Assembly: GCA_003990705.1 (NCBI GenBank)
Contig: AP018318.1
Span: 4,529,501 to 4,593,500, forward strand
Source: Nostoc sp. HK-01
GTDB lineage: Bacteria; Cyanobacteriota; Cyanobacteriia; Cyanobacteriales; Nostocaceae
Length of the DNA stretch: 64,000 nucleotides
Direction: 5' to 3'
Shown here: positions 54,686-63,982 of the stretch, one piece after another
Numbering within the stretch: the first letter of the stretch is position 1
Layout: every line of letters starts with the position of its first letter
Translations under genes and position numbers: made by a program
Notes under the pieces: model-generated
What the model saw: only the letters and a program-made list of their open reading frames with translations
Told to the model about the DNA's origin: nothing
Databases searched by the model: none

Positions 54686-55981
54686 GTGGTTAAAATTATT
54701 CACCAGTTTCTTCGTTCTATCTGGCGAGTTCCTCTTTTGATCGTGATCTTAAGCGTCAGCCTCATCTTTTTATCGAGTTGTCAAGCAAAAGAATCACAAA
54801 ATAACCAAGTTACGCACATAACACTATGGCATGGAATTAATCCACCAGTAAATCGAGATGTATTTCAAAAGTTAGTAGATAAATTTAATCAGACTCATGT
54901 TGATGTCCAAGTAGAATCTATTTATGCTGGTCAACTGGATCAACAATTACCAAAAATTCTTACAGCAGTTGTTGCTCAAGTACCTCCAGATATTCTCTCA
55001 TTTTATCCGCAAGTTACTGGTCAGTTTGTTGAACTTGGAGCAATTGTGCCTTTAGAAGACTGGCTAGATAAATTGTCTCTGAAGTCAGAAATTAGCCCTA
55101 ACCTTTTAGAAGAATTAACATTAAATGGTCATTTGTGGTCAATACCACTCTACACAAGTAATATAGGTATTTTTTTCCGTCCCACCCTATTTCAAGCTGC
55201 GGGTATTACCAACACGCCTAAAACTTGGCAAGAATTGCGAGAAGTTGCCAAAAGATTAACTGTAGACCGCAATGGTGACAACCAACCAGAACAATATGGT
55301 ATGTTGCTGCCTATGGGTAAGGGAGAATGGACTGTTTTTAGTTGGTTTCCCTTTTTATTTAGTGGTGGCGGTGAGGTTATCCGTAATGGTTTGCCTAATT
55401 TAAATAATCCTGGAGCAATTCATGCTCTACAGTTTTGGCAAGACTTATTAAAAGATGGTTCAGCGATTCTTTCTCCTCCAGAACGAGGTTATGAAGAAGA
55501 TGCTTTTCTTCAGGGGCGTGTAGCTATGCAAATCACTGGGCCTTGGACTTATATCACCAAGTCTAAGACAGATTATCAAGTCTTTCCTATACCTAGTGAT
55601 GTTGATCAAGCAACTGTCACAGGTACAGGTAATTTTTATTTGATGAAGACCACACCAGAGAAAAAGAAAGCTGCACTGCAATTTTTAGAATATGTTTTAA
55701 GTGAAGAATTTCAAACAGAATGGGCAATTGGTACAGGTTTTTTGCCAGTTAATCTCAAAACTGCTCAAAGCACAGCTTACCAACAATATATTAACCAAAG
55801 ACCTTGGATGAAAGTTTTTTTAGAGCAAATGGGTGTGGCACGCGCTCGACCTACTTTAGCTGGATATAATCGTCTATCGGAAAGTATTGGTCGAGCAATT
55901 GAGGCTTCATTGATGGGTGAATCTCCCCAAGCAGCACTAAAAAAAGCCCAAGAACGTTTAGATTTAATTTGGGGAAAATAA
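54686..55981 (+). CDS. Extracellular sugar-type ABC substrate-binding lipoprotein
   Basis: A 431-residue binding protein of the family-1 (UgpB/MalE-like) class, for a sugar or glycerol-3-phosphate type substrate. A signal ends in the lipobox LSSC, so Cys32 is the lipid anchor. The fold is recognised by HITLWHGINPPVNRDVFQKLVDKFNQTHVDV near the start, and by VAMQITGPWTYI later. The start is GTG at 54686, with no ATG nearby. There are no permease or ATPase genes in the window, so the transporter partners are encoded elsewhere. Confidence 0.9.
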   Translation: MVKIIHQFLRSIWRVPLLIVILSVSLIFLSSCQAKESQNNQVTHITLWHGINPPVNRDVFQKLVDKFNQTHVDVQVESIYAGQLDQQLPKILTAVVAQVPPDILSFYPQVTGQFVELGAIVPLEDWLDKLSLKSEISPNLLEELTLNGHLWSIPLYTSNIGIFFRPTLFQAAGITNTPKTWQELREVAKRLTVDRNGDNQPEQYGMLLPMGKGEWTVFSWFPFLFSGGGEVIRNGLPNLNNPGAIHALQFWQDLLKDGSAILSPPERGYEEDAFLQGRVAMQITGPWTYITKSKTDYQVFPIPSDVDQATVTGTGNFYLMKTTPEKKKAALQFLEYVLSEEFQTEWAIGTGFLPVNLKTAQSTAYQQYINQRPWMKVFLEQMGVARARPTLAGYNRLSESIGRAIEASLMGESPQAALKKAQERLDLIWGK

Positions 55982-56000
55982 TGGAGGACACGCGCTGAAA

Positions 56001-57101
56001 TTACATAATATGTTGAAATATAATTTTCATCAAATCCCCTTGGGTAAAAGGTTTGGTTAAATAGCCGGAAGCTCTGACTATTTTAGCTCTCGCTCTATCA
56101 ATGAGGCTAACTTTTTCAGTCACCATAATGATGGGCGTATTTTTAAAATATGCGTGCTTGCGTAACAAACTGCATAACTCATAGCCATCTAAATCAGGCA
56201 TATCTACGTTTAATAAAATAATGTCTGGTTTAGTGCGGAGAATTTCCATTAAAGCTTTTAAAGAATCTGTAACCCCCAGTACAGAAAATATTTGCTCATC
56301 TAAAGAATTTTTAATGACATTTAATAAAGCAGGACTATTATCAATACAAAATATGGTGTAGATTTTTTTCTCTGTTGATGGAGAAGAATTAGTTTGATAA
56401 TTATGATGGCCAGGGTTAGCAGGCTGTGATGGATAGCGGTTAATTTTAGGTAATTGTGGTTCAGGTTTGGGTTGAGCTTTCGGCTTGGTGTGCAGAAATG
56501 ACGAATGCAACTCTTGGTAATTCACCCCAGCCGAGCTACTTTCTGTATATGGCGAACTATCTTGATAAACCCCATCTCTTCCTCGCTTTTGGCATCGTTC
56601 GACTAATAAGCGGAGATTGAGATGGCAGAATTTAGGCATATCATCCAAAAAGCTTTCGGGGATGAATTCATAACTCCCCTCTTCTAAGTTCAAGAATGAG
56701 TCTAGAACTTCTAAGGCTAATTGTTCTATCAGTAAGGCTGCTTCTGTTGGACTAATATATTTTTGATTAACTAACCAGCAAATTGCTAAATAATCTGGGT
56801 TAGGAATGGTTTGACTACCAGCGCCTGTTTCAAATATGGCTCTAAGTTGAGCGTCAATACCACAAGGTAAAGTCGAAATTTGCTCACTCAAACGCTGCAA
56901 ATTCCGGTAAAGCGGCTCGAACATTTTTTCGGAGTAGCACGCATAAATTAATTTACCTTCGTCTATATATATTGACCAAGCACCTGATGTGCTAAACACT
57001 TGTAAACAACCAGTCACAGATTTACTGGTGATTTTTTTCAACAGAGATAATGGCTGGATTTTTTGAAAGAATCTATATCTACTAATAGGCAGGGTTTTCA
57101 T
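56001..57101 (-). CDS. PatA-type response regulator (DUF4388-like + receiver)
   Basis: A 366-residue protein of the PatA subfamily, whose members act in heterocyst patterning, motility and phototaxis pathways. The N-terminal ~190 residues carry a DUF4388/PatA-like domain (TSKSVTGCLQVFSTSGAWSIYIDEGKLIYACYSEKM). A disordered Pro/Ser/Gln linker (about 195-245) follows. The C-terminal receiver domain (from YTIFCIDNSPALLNVIKNSL) has the phosphoacceptor in ILLNVDMPDLDG and the switch lysine in LTKPFTQG. No output DNA-binding domain exists. Which pathway it serves cannot be told from sequence. Confidence 0.88.
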   Translation of the reverse strand: MKTLPISRYRFFQKIQPLSLLKKITSKSVTGCLQVFSTSGAWSIYIDEGKLIYACYSEKMFEPLYRNLQRLSEQISTLPCGIDAQLRAIFETGAGSQTIPNPDYLAICWLVNQKYISPTEAALLIEQLALEVLDSFLNLEEGSYEFIPESFLDDMPKFCHLNLRLLVERCQKRGRDGVYQDSSPYTESSSAGVNYQELHSSFLHTKPKAQPKPEPQLPKINRYPSQPANPGHHNYQTNSSPSTEKKIYTIFCIDNSPALLNVIKNSLDEQIFSVLGVTDSLKALMEILRTKPDIILLNVDMPDLDGYELCSLLRKHAYFKNTPIIMVTEKVSLIDRARAKIVRASGYLTKPFTQGDLMKIIFQHIM

Positions 57102-58304
57102 CGGAATATTTTTAAATATAAGTACATATCAGCAAGGCAAATTGGTGAATTACCTAGTCGGCATTCACAGTAAAATATTTTAGAGATGCTATTGCGCTAA
57201 ATATAGCGGTCAAATTTTAGTTAGTACAGAGATTCTTTACCCCTAACTCTAAAGTAGTCAATTTCTGATAAGATATTGCCACCCTAACTACACCTAACTA
57301 AGAAATACCAAACTAAGCTATTGCTCAATAGCAAAATAACTGAATTGGTTGTCTGTAAACAGTATCCAAATGTCAATTTTGCTTTCTTCGCTGGCAATAA
57401 TTTGGCTAGTTTAACAGTACAGCATATTTTGCATTTAGAAGTATTGGCTCCAACCCATCAGTAGCAAAATTGTCATCGTTTTAAGTATGGCTTGTCTGAA
57501 AATATAGCTTTTTAATGGTAAATGCCTTAATTTAGGTATATACTTACTCAAGAGCGTTTTACTTTTAAATGTATTAACTAAGACTCCGTAGCAAAAACAC
57601 CTCAGTGAAAAGTTGAAAATTTACTCTAGACAACACTTGCACAATATAATTTCGGCATCAGCACTAAAAACAAGTTTTGCTTTTATATGTCGATCAATAT
57701 TGACTCAGCACTATATCTGAGTTCCATAAACCAAAGCTTGTGGAAAAACTCAAAAAGTGTAGTTAATACAAGCACAGTATCTAAATTTAGCTTAATGCTT
57801 GATGGTAGTTTAATCTAATTTTTTACTCCCAGATTAAAATATATTAGCTTTATGATAAACAAACTATGAAGATATAAATGTAATTCTTATTTAAAGATTT
57901 CAAGTGTCTAAAATTAAGCAGAGTATCCGGAGAGATAAAAGAAGTACAGTAATTAATCATGTTACGCAGGCTGGAGATAATTTAAAACATTTTAAATGTG
58001 GCAATCTATCTGAGTGAACAAATATGCAAAGTAAAATCTCCCAATTTAACAGCACAAAGTTATAAATTTTGACTATTGAACTATTAAGTTAAAATTAACT
58101 ATGCCACTTGTGTAAATTGGACTTACGCTTATGGTGACTCAGCTACCTTCTTCTACCAAACATGACATCATCTACCCGGAAACTGTATGAAGTATGAAGT
58201 GTGAAATATGTAGACGCGTAGCGGCAAGCCGCAGGCTAGTCTGAGGTTTGAGCTTACCAAGTCATCATCCTTCAGTATCCCTACTCCCTACACCCTTATT
58301 CTCG
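57102..58304. other. Long noncoding stretch between divergent genes
   Basis: About 1.2 kb with no supported gene between the PatA-like regulator (minus) and the pseudouridine synthase (plus). It is AT-rich with stops in all frames. Near the right end is a heptamer repeat (58185-58205: GTATGAA, GTATGAA, GTGTGAA) and a GTAGACGCGTAGCGGCAAGCCGC... repeat-type palindrome (58211-58236). I see no tRNA or recognised RNA; an unannotated small RNA cannot be ruled out. Confidence 0.5.
58185..58205. repeat. Heptanucleotide tandem repeat (3 units)
   Basis: Units GTATGAA, GTATGAA and GTGTGAA, the same family as at 13470. Confidence 0.65.
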
Positions 58305-59243
58305 ATGCAGACAGAATTTAATTTACAAGTTTCAGAAAATAGTGAACGTTTAGACCGTTATCTTGCGGAAGAATTACCAGATATTTCTCGTTCTCGCATT
58401 CAGCAGTTCATCGAACAGGGTAATGTGCAAGTTAACGATAAAGTCTGCACATCTAAGAAGCTGAATGTGAAAGCAGGCGATCGCATCATACTACAAATAC
58501 CAGAAGCGCAACCCCTAGAGCTACAAGCAGAACAGATTCCCCTAGACATTCTTTATGAAGATGATCAGTTACTTATCCTTAACAAACCTGCGGGTTTAGT
58601 TGTCCATCCCGCACCGGGACATCCTGATGGCACACTAGTAAATGCTTTGTTGGCGCACTGTCCCAACCTTCCCGGTATTGGCGGAGTTCAGCGTCCGGGA
58701 ATTGTGCATCGATTAGATAAAGATACAACAGGTGCGATCGCTATTGTCAAAACTGACATTGCTTATCAACATTTGCAAGCGCAACTTCAAGCAAAAACTG
58801 CACGGCGAGAATATTTAGGCGTAGTTTATGGTGCGCCAAAAACGGAAAGTGGTAAGATAGATTTCCCTATTGGTCGCCATCCCCAAGACCGTAAGAAAAT
58901 GGCCGTTGTCCCTGTAGAAGAAGGTGGACGCGCAGCAGTTACGCACTGGCAAGTATTAGAGCGCTTGGGTAACTACACATTAATTCACTTTCAATTAGAA
59001 ACAGGACGCACTCATCAAATTCGGGTTCATAGCGCCAAAATCGGACATCCCATTGTTGGTGATCCTGTTTATGGTTCTGGTCGTTCTGTAGGCGTAAATC
59101 TTCCCGGACAAGCATTACACGCTTGGCGACTAAAATTGCAGCACCCCATTTCTGAAGATTGGATTGAGGTGACAGCAACACCTCCGGCGACTTTGACAAC
59201 TTTATTAGAAGTTCTTCGCCGCAGAGCCGCAATCTCTTCTTAA
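58305..59243 (+). CDS. RluD-family 23S rRNA/tRNA pseudouridine synthase
   Basis: A 312-residue pseudouridine synthase of the RluA/RluD family from the ATG at 58305 (MQTEFNLQVS). An N-terminal S4 RNA-binding domain (LDRYLAEELPDISRSRIQQFIEQGNVQVND) precedes the catalytic domain. The catalytic motif is HRLDKDTTG with Asp138. A second motif, GRTHQIRVHSAKIGHPIVGDPVYG, fits the family. RluD methylates no base but isomerises uridines in helix 69; RluA-like specificity cannot be excluded. The open frame before the ATG runs from a TTG at 58248 and lacks homology, so the ATG was chosen. Confidence 0.93.
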   Translation: MQTEFNLQVSENSERLDRYLAEELPDISRSRIQQFIEQGNVQVNDKVCTSKKLNVKAGDRIILQIPEAQPLELQAEQIPLDILYEDDQLLILNKPAGLVVHPAPGHPDGTLVNALLAHCPNLPGIGGVQRPGIVHRLDKDTTGAIAIVKTDIAYQHLQAQLQAKTARREYLGVVYGAPKTESGKIDFPIGRHPQDRKKMAVVPVEEGGRAAVTHWQVLERLGNYTLIHFQLETGRTHQIRVHSAKIGHPIVGDPVYGSGRSVGVNLPGQALHAWRLKLQHPISEDWIEVTATPPATLTTLLEVLRRRAAISS

Positions 59244-60024
59244 AAAAGAATATAAAGAATTGTCCGACTTTCGTTCAATTAGCTTTACAAAAGCTTACAC
59301 AGAAGTTTTTTTCCAAAATGGCAGTAAGTGGTGAGAATACGGCATGAAACGCTTGTAAACCAAAAGTTATAAGGAAATTAAGAATATATGTGGGATGAAA
59401 AATCTAAATTATTTTTATTAGCTAAATAAAAATAAAACATTGTGACATAAGTAACAAAATTTCTCTAACAAATTTTAAACAAACTACTAACACTACACAG
59501 AAGTCAAAAAGCAACAGTTAAAAGTTAAAAAGCTTTAATGTTCAACTTTTAGTTTGTATTCAACAGTAGCTTGATTCCTGCTGTGTTATATACTTCCGCA
59601 CGCCATACTGTCAGAGAGTCTTGATATATAAGTTGTATTTGTTACTAAGCTCAAAAAAACTGAGAGACTATATGAAGTAAAATGTCTAAAAATGTTTAAT
59701 TGTAAAGCAAATATTTCGTCAGTATTAGCAAAAGCTTTGTAGTGCAACACTTTAGCTAAAAAGCTGTATGGAGTAACACTATTTTACAAAACTTAAGAAT
59801 AAACGAACTCAACCAATATATAAAATACGAACAAGGTTTTAAAAGCAATTAAAAAACCAGCAAAATTAGCTGTTTTTTAAAATATTTGATTGCCGCCAAA
59901 TATTGTTATTTCAAATCATAAGTTGAAATAGCCATTGTGTGATGCAATAAATTTTTTTCAATTGATTAATTGCTATAAAACGCATTGATAATCTGCAATG
60001 AATGACCTTTAGGAGGAATAGAAA
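59244..60024 (+). promoter_or_regulatory. Long upstream region and leader of the pec operon
   Basis: 781 AT-rich bases without a gene upstream of pecB. The region must include the operon promoter, which may respond to light quality or nitrogen. I did not find a clear NtcA palindrome (GTA-N8-TAC). A strong ribosome-binding site, AGGAGG (60011-60016), precedes the pecB ATG by 8 bases. Confidence 0.55.
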
Positions 60025-60543
60025 ATGCTTGACGCTTTTTCCAAAGTAGTTGAACAAGCCGATAGAAAAGGTTCATATCTAAGCGGTGATGAAATCAACG
60101 CATTATCAGCAATGGTTGCTGATAGTAATAAGCGGTTAGATATAGTGAACAGACTCAATGGTAACGCTTCATCAATTGTGGCTAATGCCTATCGTGCTTT
60201 AGTTGCTGAACGTCCCCAAATTTTTAATGCTGGTGGTGCTTGTTTCCATAATCGCAATCAAGCTGCTTGTATCCGTGACTTAGGATTTGTTCTGCGTTAT
60301 GTCACCTATTCTGTATTAGCAGGTGACGCTAGTGTAATGGACGATCGCTGCTTGAATGGTTTGCGTGAAACCTATCAAGCTCTGGGTACTCCTGGTGATG
60401 CTGTAGCTTCAGGAATTCAAAAAATGAAAGATGCTGCTATTGCAATTGCTAATGATCCCAATGGTATTACCAGAGGTGATTGTAATCAACTGATTGCTGA
60501 GGTAGCCAACTATTTTGATCGCGCTGCAAGTGCTGTTGTTTAA
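60025..60543 (+). CDS. pecB: Phycoerythrocyanin beta subunit
   Basis: PecB, 172 residues, beta subunit of phycoerythrocyanin, the rod-tip biliprotein of some filamentous cyanobacteria absorbing near 575 nm. The chromophore-binding cysteines are C82 (in AACIRDLGF) and C153 (in GDCNQL), each carrying phycocyanobilin. C73 in GGACFHNRN and C109 are additional cysteines. Position 72 is alanine, where phycocyanin beta has the methylated asparagine. The family identity follows from [19 protein letters not shown]. Its strong ribosome-binding site fits the high expression expected. pecA follows after 73 bases. Confidence 0.97.
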   Translation: MLDAFSKVVEQADRKGSYLSGDEINALSAMVADSNKRLDIVNRLNGNASSIVANAYRALVAERPQIFNAGGACFHNRNQAACIRDLGFVLRYVTYSVLAGDASVMDDRCLNGLRETYQALGTPGDAVASGIQKMKDAAIAIANDPNGITRGDCNQLIAEVANYFDRAASAVV

Positions 60544-60616
60544 TAAATTTGTTGGTTCAAACTTTCTCAAACTGGTTGTTAGTCATTAGTCAAAAATCGA
60601 GGAGATTAGGAGAATT

Positions 60617-61105
60617 ATGAAAACGCCTTTAACTGAAGCGATCGCAGCTGCTGATCTGCGTGGTTCTTATCTCAGCAATACTGAAATGCAAGCAGTATTT
60701 GGTCGTTTCAACCGCGCTCGTGCTGGTTTAGAAGCTGCTAAAGCATTTACAAATAATGGCAAAAAATGGTCAGAAGCAGCAGCAAATCATGTTTATCAAA
60801 AATTTCCCTATACCACTCAAATGAGTGGACCTCAATATGCTTCTACACCCGAAGGGAAATCCAAGTGTGTACGCGATATTGACCACTACCTCCGCACCAT
60901 CAGCTATTGCTGTGTTGTTGGCGGTACTGGCCCTTTAGATGAATATGTAGTTGCTGGCTTAAGCGAACTCAATAGCGCTCTGGGTTTATCTCCTAGTTGG
61001 TATATAGCTGCTCTCGAATTCGTCCGCGATAATCATGGTTTAAATGGTGATGTCGCCGGTGAAGCAAACATTTATCTTAACTATGCAATTAACGCATTAA
61101 GCTAA
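60617..61105 (+). CDS. pecA: Phycoerythrocyanin alpha subunit
   Basis: PecA, 162 residues, alpha subunit. Its single chromophore-binding cysteine is C84 in KSKCVRDID, which carries phycoviolobilin made from phycocyanobilin by PecE/PecF. It has the usual start ([20 protein letters not shown]) and the family ending (LNYAINALS). A GGAG ribosome-binding site precedes the ATG. Together with PecB it forms (alpha-beta)3 or hexamer discs at rod ends. A large inverted repeat lies after its stop, before pecC. Confidence 0.97.
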   Translation: MKTPLTEAIAAADLRGSYLSNTEMQAVFGRFNRARAGLEAAKAFTNNGKKWSEAAANHVYQKFPYTTQMSGPQYASTPEGKSKCVRDIDHYLRTISYCCVVGGTGPLDEYVVAGLSELNSALGLSPSWYIAALEFVRDNHGLNGDVAGEANIYLNYAINALS

Positions 61106-61116
61106 TACAAAACTTC

Positions 61117-61200
61117 TGGGTCTTTGGAAATAGATAATTGCCCAATAAGTAGAGATTTTTTCTACTTTCATGGCGGCATTTTTCTACTACCAAAGACCCA
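61117..61200 (+). promoter_or_regulatory. Inverted-repeat element between pecA and pecC
   Basis: An 11-bp perfect inverted repeat, TGGGTCTTTGG (61117-61127) and CCAAAGACCCA (61190-61200), encloses 62 bases. Within them is a second hairpin, AGTAGA/TCTACT (61148-61153/61161-61166). In relatives the shorter pecBA transcript is more abundant than the full operon. This element is a likely processing, stability or attenuation structure. Confidence 0.6.
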
Positions 61201-61242
61201 ATTTTATGGCAAACAGAGATTTAAAAAGGAGCGATTGTTAAA

Positions 61243-62079
61243 ATGAGTGCTTCAGTTGCAGAACGGCTAGGCATTAGAGATGAAATTGGCATTAAAGTAG
61301 AGCTACGCCAAAATTGGAGTGAAGACGAATTACAAAAAGTATTTCGGGCTGCTTATCAACAAATTTTTGGTCGTCAAGGATTATATGCCAGCCAAAAATT
61401 TACTAGTGCCGAAGCTTTATTGCGTAATGGCAAAATTAGTGTAAAACAATTTGTCGAGACTTTAGCAAAATCTGAATTTTACAAAGAATGCTTTTTTTAT
61501 CAAAACTCTCAAGTGCGGTTTATTGAATTAAACTATAAGCACTTATTGGGACGTGCGCCCTATGATCAATCAGAGATTGCTTACCATGTAGATTTATATG
61601 CTGGTCGTGGCTACGATGCAGATATTGAGTCTTACATTTATAGCTCAGAATATGACAATGCTTTTGGGAATTCTGTTGTTCCTTATCATCGAGGATTTCA
61701 ATCAATTCCTGGAATGAAAACTGTAGGTTTTAATCGCATATTAGAACTTTATCGCGGTTGCGGTAATAGTGATAATGCTCAGATGGGGCGGAGAAATTCT
61801 CGCTTGCGGACTAAAGTTTCATTGAATTTGGCTAATGGAATTTTGCCACCAACTTCCGCAGGTACAGGTTTTGTTTCCGAAGCACCAACTTTAATTAGTT
61901 CGGCTGCCAAAGGAGATAGCCGGATGTTCGTTGTTGAAGCGATCGCTGGTAAAATCGGTTCTCAAGCCGCAGTTCGCCGCAGCCGTCAGACTTACACCGT
62001 ACCTTATGAACGTCTCTCGGCTATATATCAAGAAATTCACAAGCGTGGCGGTAAAATAGTCAGCATTTCCCAAGTGTAA
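61243..62079 (+). CDS. pecC: Phycobilisome rod linker for phycoerythrocyanin
   Basis: PecC, 278 residues, rod linker polypeptide. It has the PBS-linker domain in the first two thirds ([21 protein letters not shown] ... [50 protein letters not shown]) and a C-terminal CpcD-like linker domain ([53 protein letters not shown]). This architecture anchors a phycoerythrocyanin disc to the adjacent phycocyanin rod disc. AAGGAG precedes the ATG. Downstream, a GTGTAGGGG-type repeat region (62118-62190) separates it from pecE. Confidence 0.95.
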   Translation: MSASVAERLGIRDEIGIKVELRQNWSEDELQKVFRAAYQQIFGRQGLYASQKFTSAEALLRNGKISVKQFVETLAKSEFYKECFFYQNSQVRFIELNYKHLLGRAPYDQSEIAYHVDLYAGRGYDADIESYIYSSEYDNAFGNSVVPYHRGFQSIPGMKTVGFNRILELYRGCGNSDNAQMGRRNSRLRTKVSLNLANGILPPTSAGTGFVSEAPTLISSAAKGDSRMFVVEAIAGKIGSQAAVRRSRQTYTVPYERLSAIYQEIHKRGGKIVSISQV

Positions 62080-62199
62080 AAAGTGCTGAATAATTTCAGC
62101 GGATAATCCTTGAAACTGGGTGTGGGGGTGTAGGGGTGTAGGGTGTAGAAAATCTTCCTATACTCTTACACCCTTAATCCCTTACACCTTTATTTCATC

Positions 62200-62973
62200 A
62201 TGACCACCACGAACACAGCCGAACCAATTCTTTCGCCAGAAACAGCGATCGCCGCATTATCTAGTGATGATAATCAAATTCGCTATTATGCCGCTTGGTG
62301 GTTGGGTAAACATCAAATACAAGCAGGCTGTATGGCGTTATGTGATGCTTTATTTGATGAACGCTATCGTATTCCAGGGGGAGGTTATCCGTTACGCCGT
62401 CAAGCTGCACGCGCTTTAGGACAATTGAAAAATCCCCAAGCTGTACCAGCGTTAGTAACAGCGTTAGAGTGTGACGAAGATTTGCGTTTCACGGAAGCGG
62501 CGATCGCTGCTTTAGCTGCTATTGGTGACAAAAAAGCCATAAATCCTTTGCTCAATCTTTTGCAAAGCACTCAAGAACAACCCTATGAGGCTTTAATTGA
62601 AGCATTAGCAACGCTCCAAGTTTGGTCAGCACAGCCGCAAATTGAAGCATTTTTGAAACATCCTTCTGAACGAGTGCAATGTGCTGCGGCTCGATATATG
62701 TATCTGTTGACTCAACAACCCCAATACATCGAACGTATTGTTAAAAACCTCTATCATGACAATATGTATTTACGTTGGGCTGCGGTTTTTGACTTAGGTG
62801 CAGTTGGACATCAACAAGCTATACAAGCAATCTTGACGGCGCAGGTTCCTAATAGTTTGAAGCTGTTGAACTTAAAGCGAATTTTAGAAACACTTTTGGA
62901 AAGTCATAATTATGAAGAAAAAACAGCTTTGTTAATTTTTCAAGCGATAGATGATTTACTAATTCAACTTTAA
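62200..62973 (+). CDS. pecE: PecE subunit of phycoviolobilin lyase-isomerase
   Basis: PecE, 257 residues, is a HEAT-repeat lyase of the CpcE/F type. With PecF it attaches phycocyanobilin to C84 of PecA and isomerises it to phycoviolobilin. The family loop YRIPGG is at residues 56-61, followed by HEAT-like units (LRRQAARALGQLKNPQAVPALVTALE; VRFTEAAIAALAAIGD). The start MTTTNTAEPILSPETAIAAL matches relatives. The gene lies between pecC and pecF as in other pec operons. Confidence 0.95.
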   Translation: MTTTNTAEPILSPETAIAALSSDDNQIRYYAAWWLGKHQIQAGCMALCDALFDERYRIPGGGYPLRRQAARALGQLKNPQAVPALVTALECDEDLRFTEAAIAALAAIGDKKAINPLLNLLQSTQEQPYEALIEALATLQVWSAQPQIEAFLKHPSERVQCAAARYMYLLTQQPQYIERIVKNLYHDNMYLRWAAVFDLGAVGHQQAIQAILTAQVPNSLKLLNLKRILETLLESHNYEEKTALLIFQAIDDLLIQL

Positions 62974-63023
62974 AATTTAAAAATCAATTTTTAAGATTGG
63001 TAATTACAAGTTAAAAATAAAAA

Positions 63024-63075
63024 GTTAAAAGGCAAAATACTTTTATAGCTTTTTTTCCTTTTGCCTTTTACTTTT
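63024..63075. repeat. AT-rich inverted repeat between pecE and pecF
   Basis: AAAAGTTAAAAGGCAAAA pairs with TTTTGCCTTTTACTTTT with one bulge. It is related to the repeat after the TetR gene (32013-32117). Confidence 0.5.
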
Positions 63076-63102
63076 TTACTTCTATCACCAGTCCTTTTTG
63101 TC

Positions 63103-63729
63103 ATGCGGTTTTTTATGAATGAGCAATTAATTTCACAAATAAATCATACCGGAACACCAGAAACCGTGATTGCAGCAATTACAGCAATCACAGTTAGTGA
63201 CACACCAGAGCTAGAGACTATCAATGCCTTAATTGCCGTTTTGAGTCATCATCATCCAACTGTGAGGGCTGTTGCTGTAGAGGCGTTAGTCAAGCTAGGA
63301 AATTCGACAGTAAAACCGTTAATTACTGCTTACAAAGCTTCTTGTGATCAAGGTTTGCAAGCTCATATTATTCAGGCTTTAGCTCAAATTGCTTCTCCAG
63401 ACGCATTGGATATATTAGCGGAAGTTTTAGGTACAACTGTCGCCAATCATTGCCAAGGGAATGTGCGCCGGATTGCTGCACGGGGATTAGGAAACATTGC
63501 GATTAATTCTCACGATGTGGAAGTAATTTTTAGTGTGCAAGACAAACTAACTTGGGCTTTGCTTACCCCTGAAGATTGGGGATTGCGTTATGCGGCTGCG
63601 GTGTCTTTACAAGCTATACCCACCCCTGAAGCTCAGGCGGCTTTACAAAATGCGATCGCGGGAGAAGCCGATCAGGTAGTGAGATCGCGCATCGCCCTAG
63701 CTTTGTCGCCATTGATAATTAACTCTTAA
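63103..63729 (+). CDS. pecF: PecF subunit of phycoviolobilin lyase-isomerase
   Basis: PecF, about 208 residues from the ATG at 63103 (or 204 from a second ATG at 63115). The protein is made of HEAT-like helical repeats (VRAVAVEALVKLGNSTVKPLI...). The motif NHCQGN in TVANHCQGNVRRIAARGLG is the known determinant of the isomerase activity, so phycoviolobilin (not only phycocyanobilin) attachment is expected. An open frame extends upstream to a TTG at 63061, in the inverted repeat, and is not the start. No strong ribosome-binding site is evident, which would fit low expression after pecBA. Confidence 0.95.
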   Translation: MRFFMNEQLISQINHTGTPETVIAAITAITVSDTPELETINALIAVLSHHHPTVRAVAVEALVKLGNSTVKPLITAYKASCDQGLQAHIIQALAQIASPDALDILAEVLGTTVANHCQGNVRRIAARGLGNIAINSHDVEVIFSVQDKLTWALLTPEDWGLRYAAAVSLQAIPTPEAQAALQNAIAGEADQVVRSRIALALSPLIINS

Positions 63730-63982
63730 CCTTGGACTTTCAACCAAGCACTCACAAAAATGTTGCGAAATATTTATTTTATGTTTCTTTACAATAACCA
63801 TCCGGATGCGAAAAGTGATGTAGAACGGCAATATGTTGCTTGGTAAGGGTTGTAAGAAAATTAAGAAAATATTAAACCCGCCATATTTACGGAAAAACTT
63901 GGCAATCATGAAGTTATGTAACAAAAAATTTTAACTTTTCTCAGTTACAGCCCTTGTATGTAAAGGATTTGAGGGGGTTCTT

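Noticed and set aside
59113-59243. Overlapping minus-strand ORF inside the pseudouridine synthase
   Set aside because: It is a shadow frame of a clear conserved gene and has no motif of its own.
59779-59794. NtcA site upstream of pecB
   Set aside because: The GTA...TAC half-sites are separated by 9 bases rather than the 8 expected.
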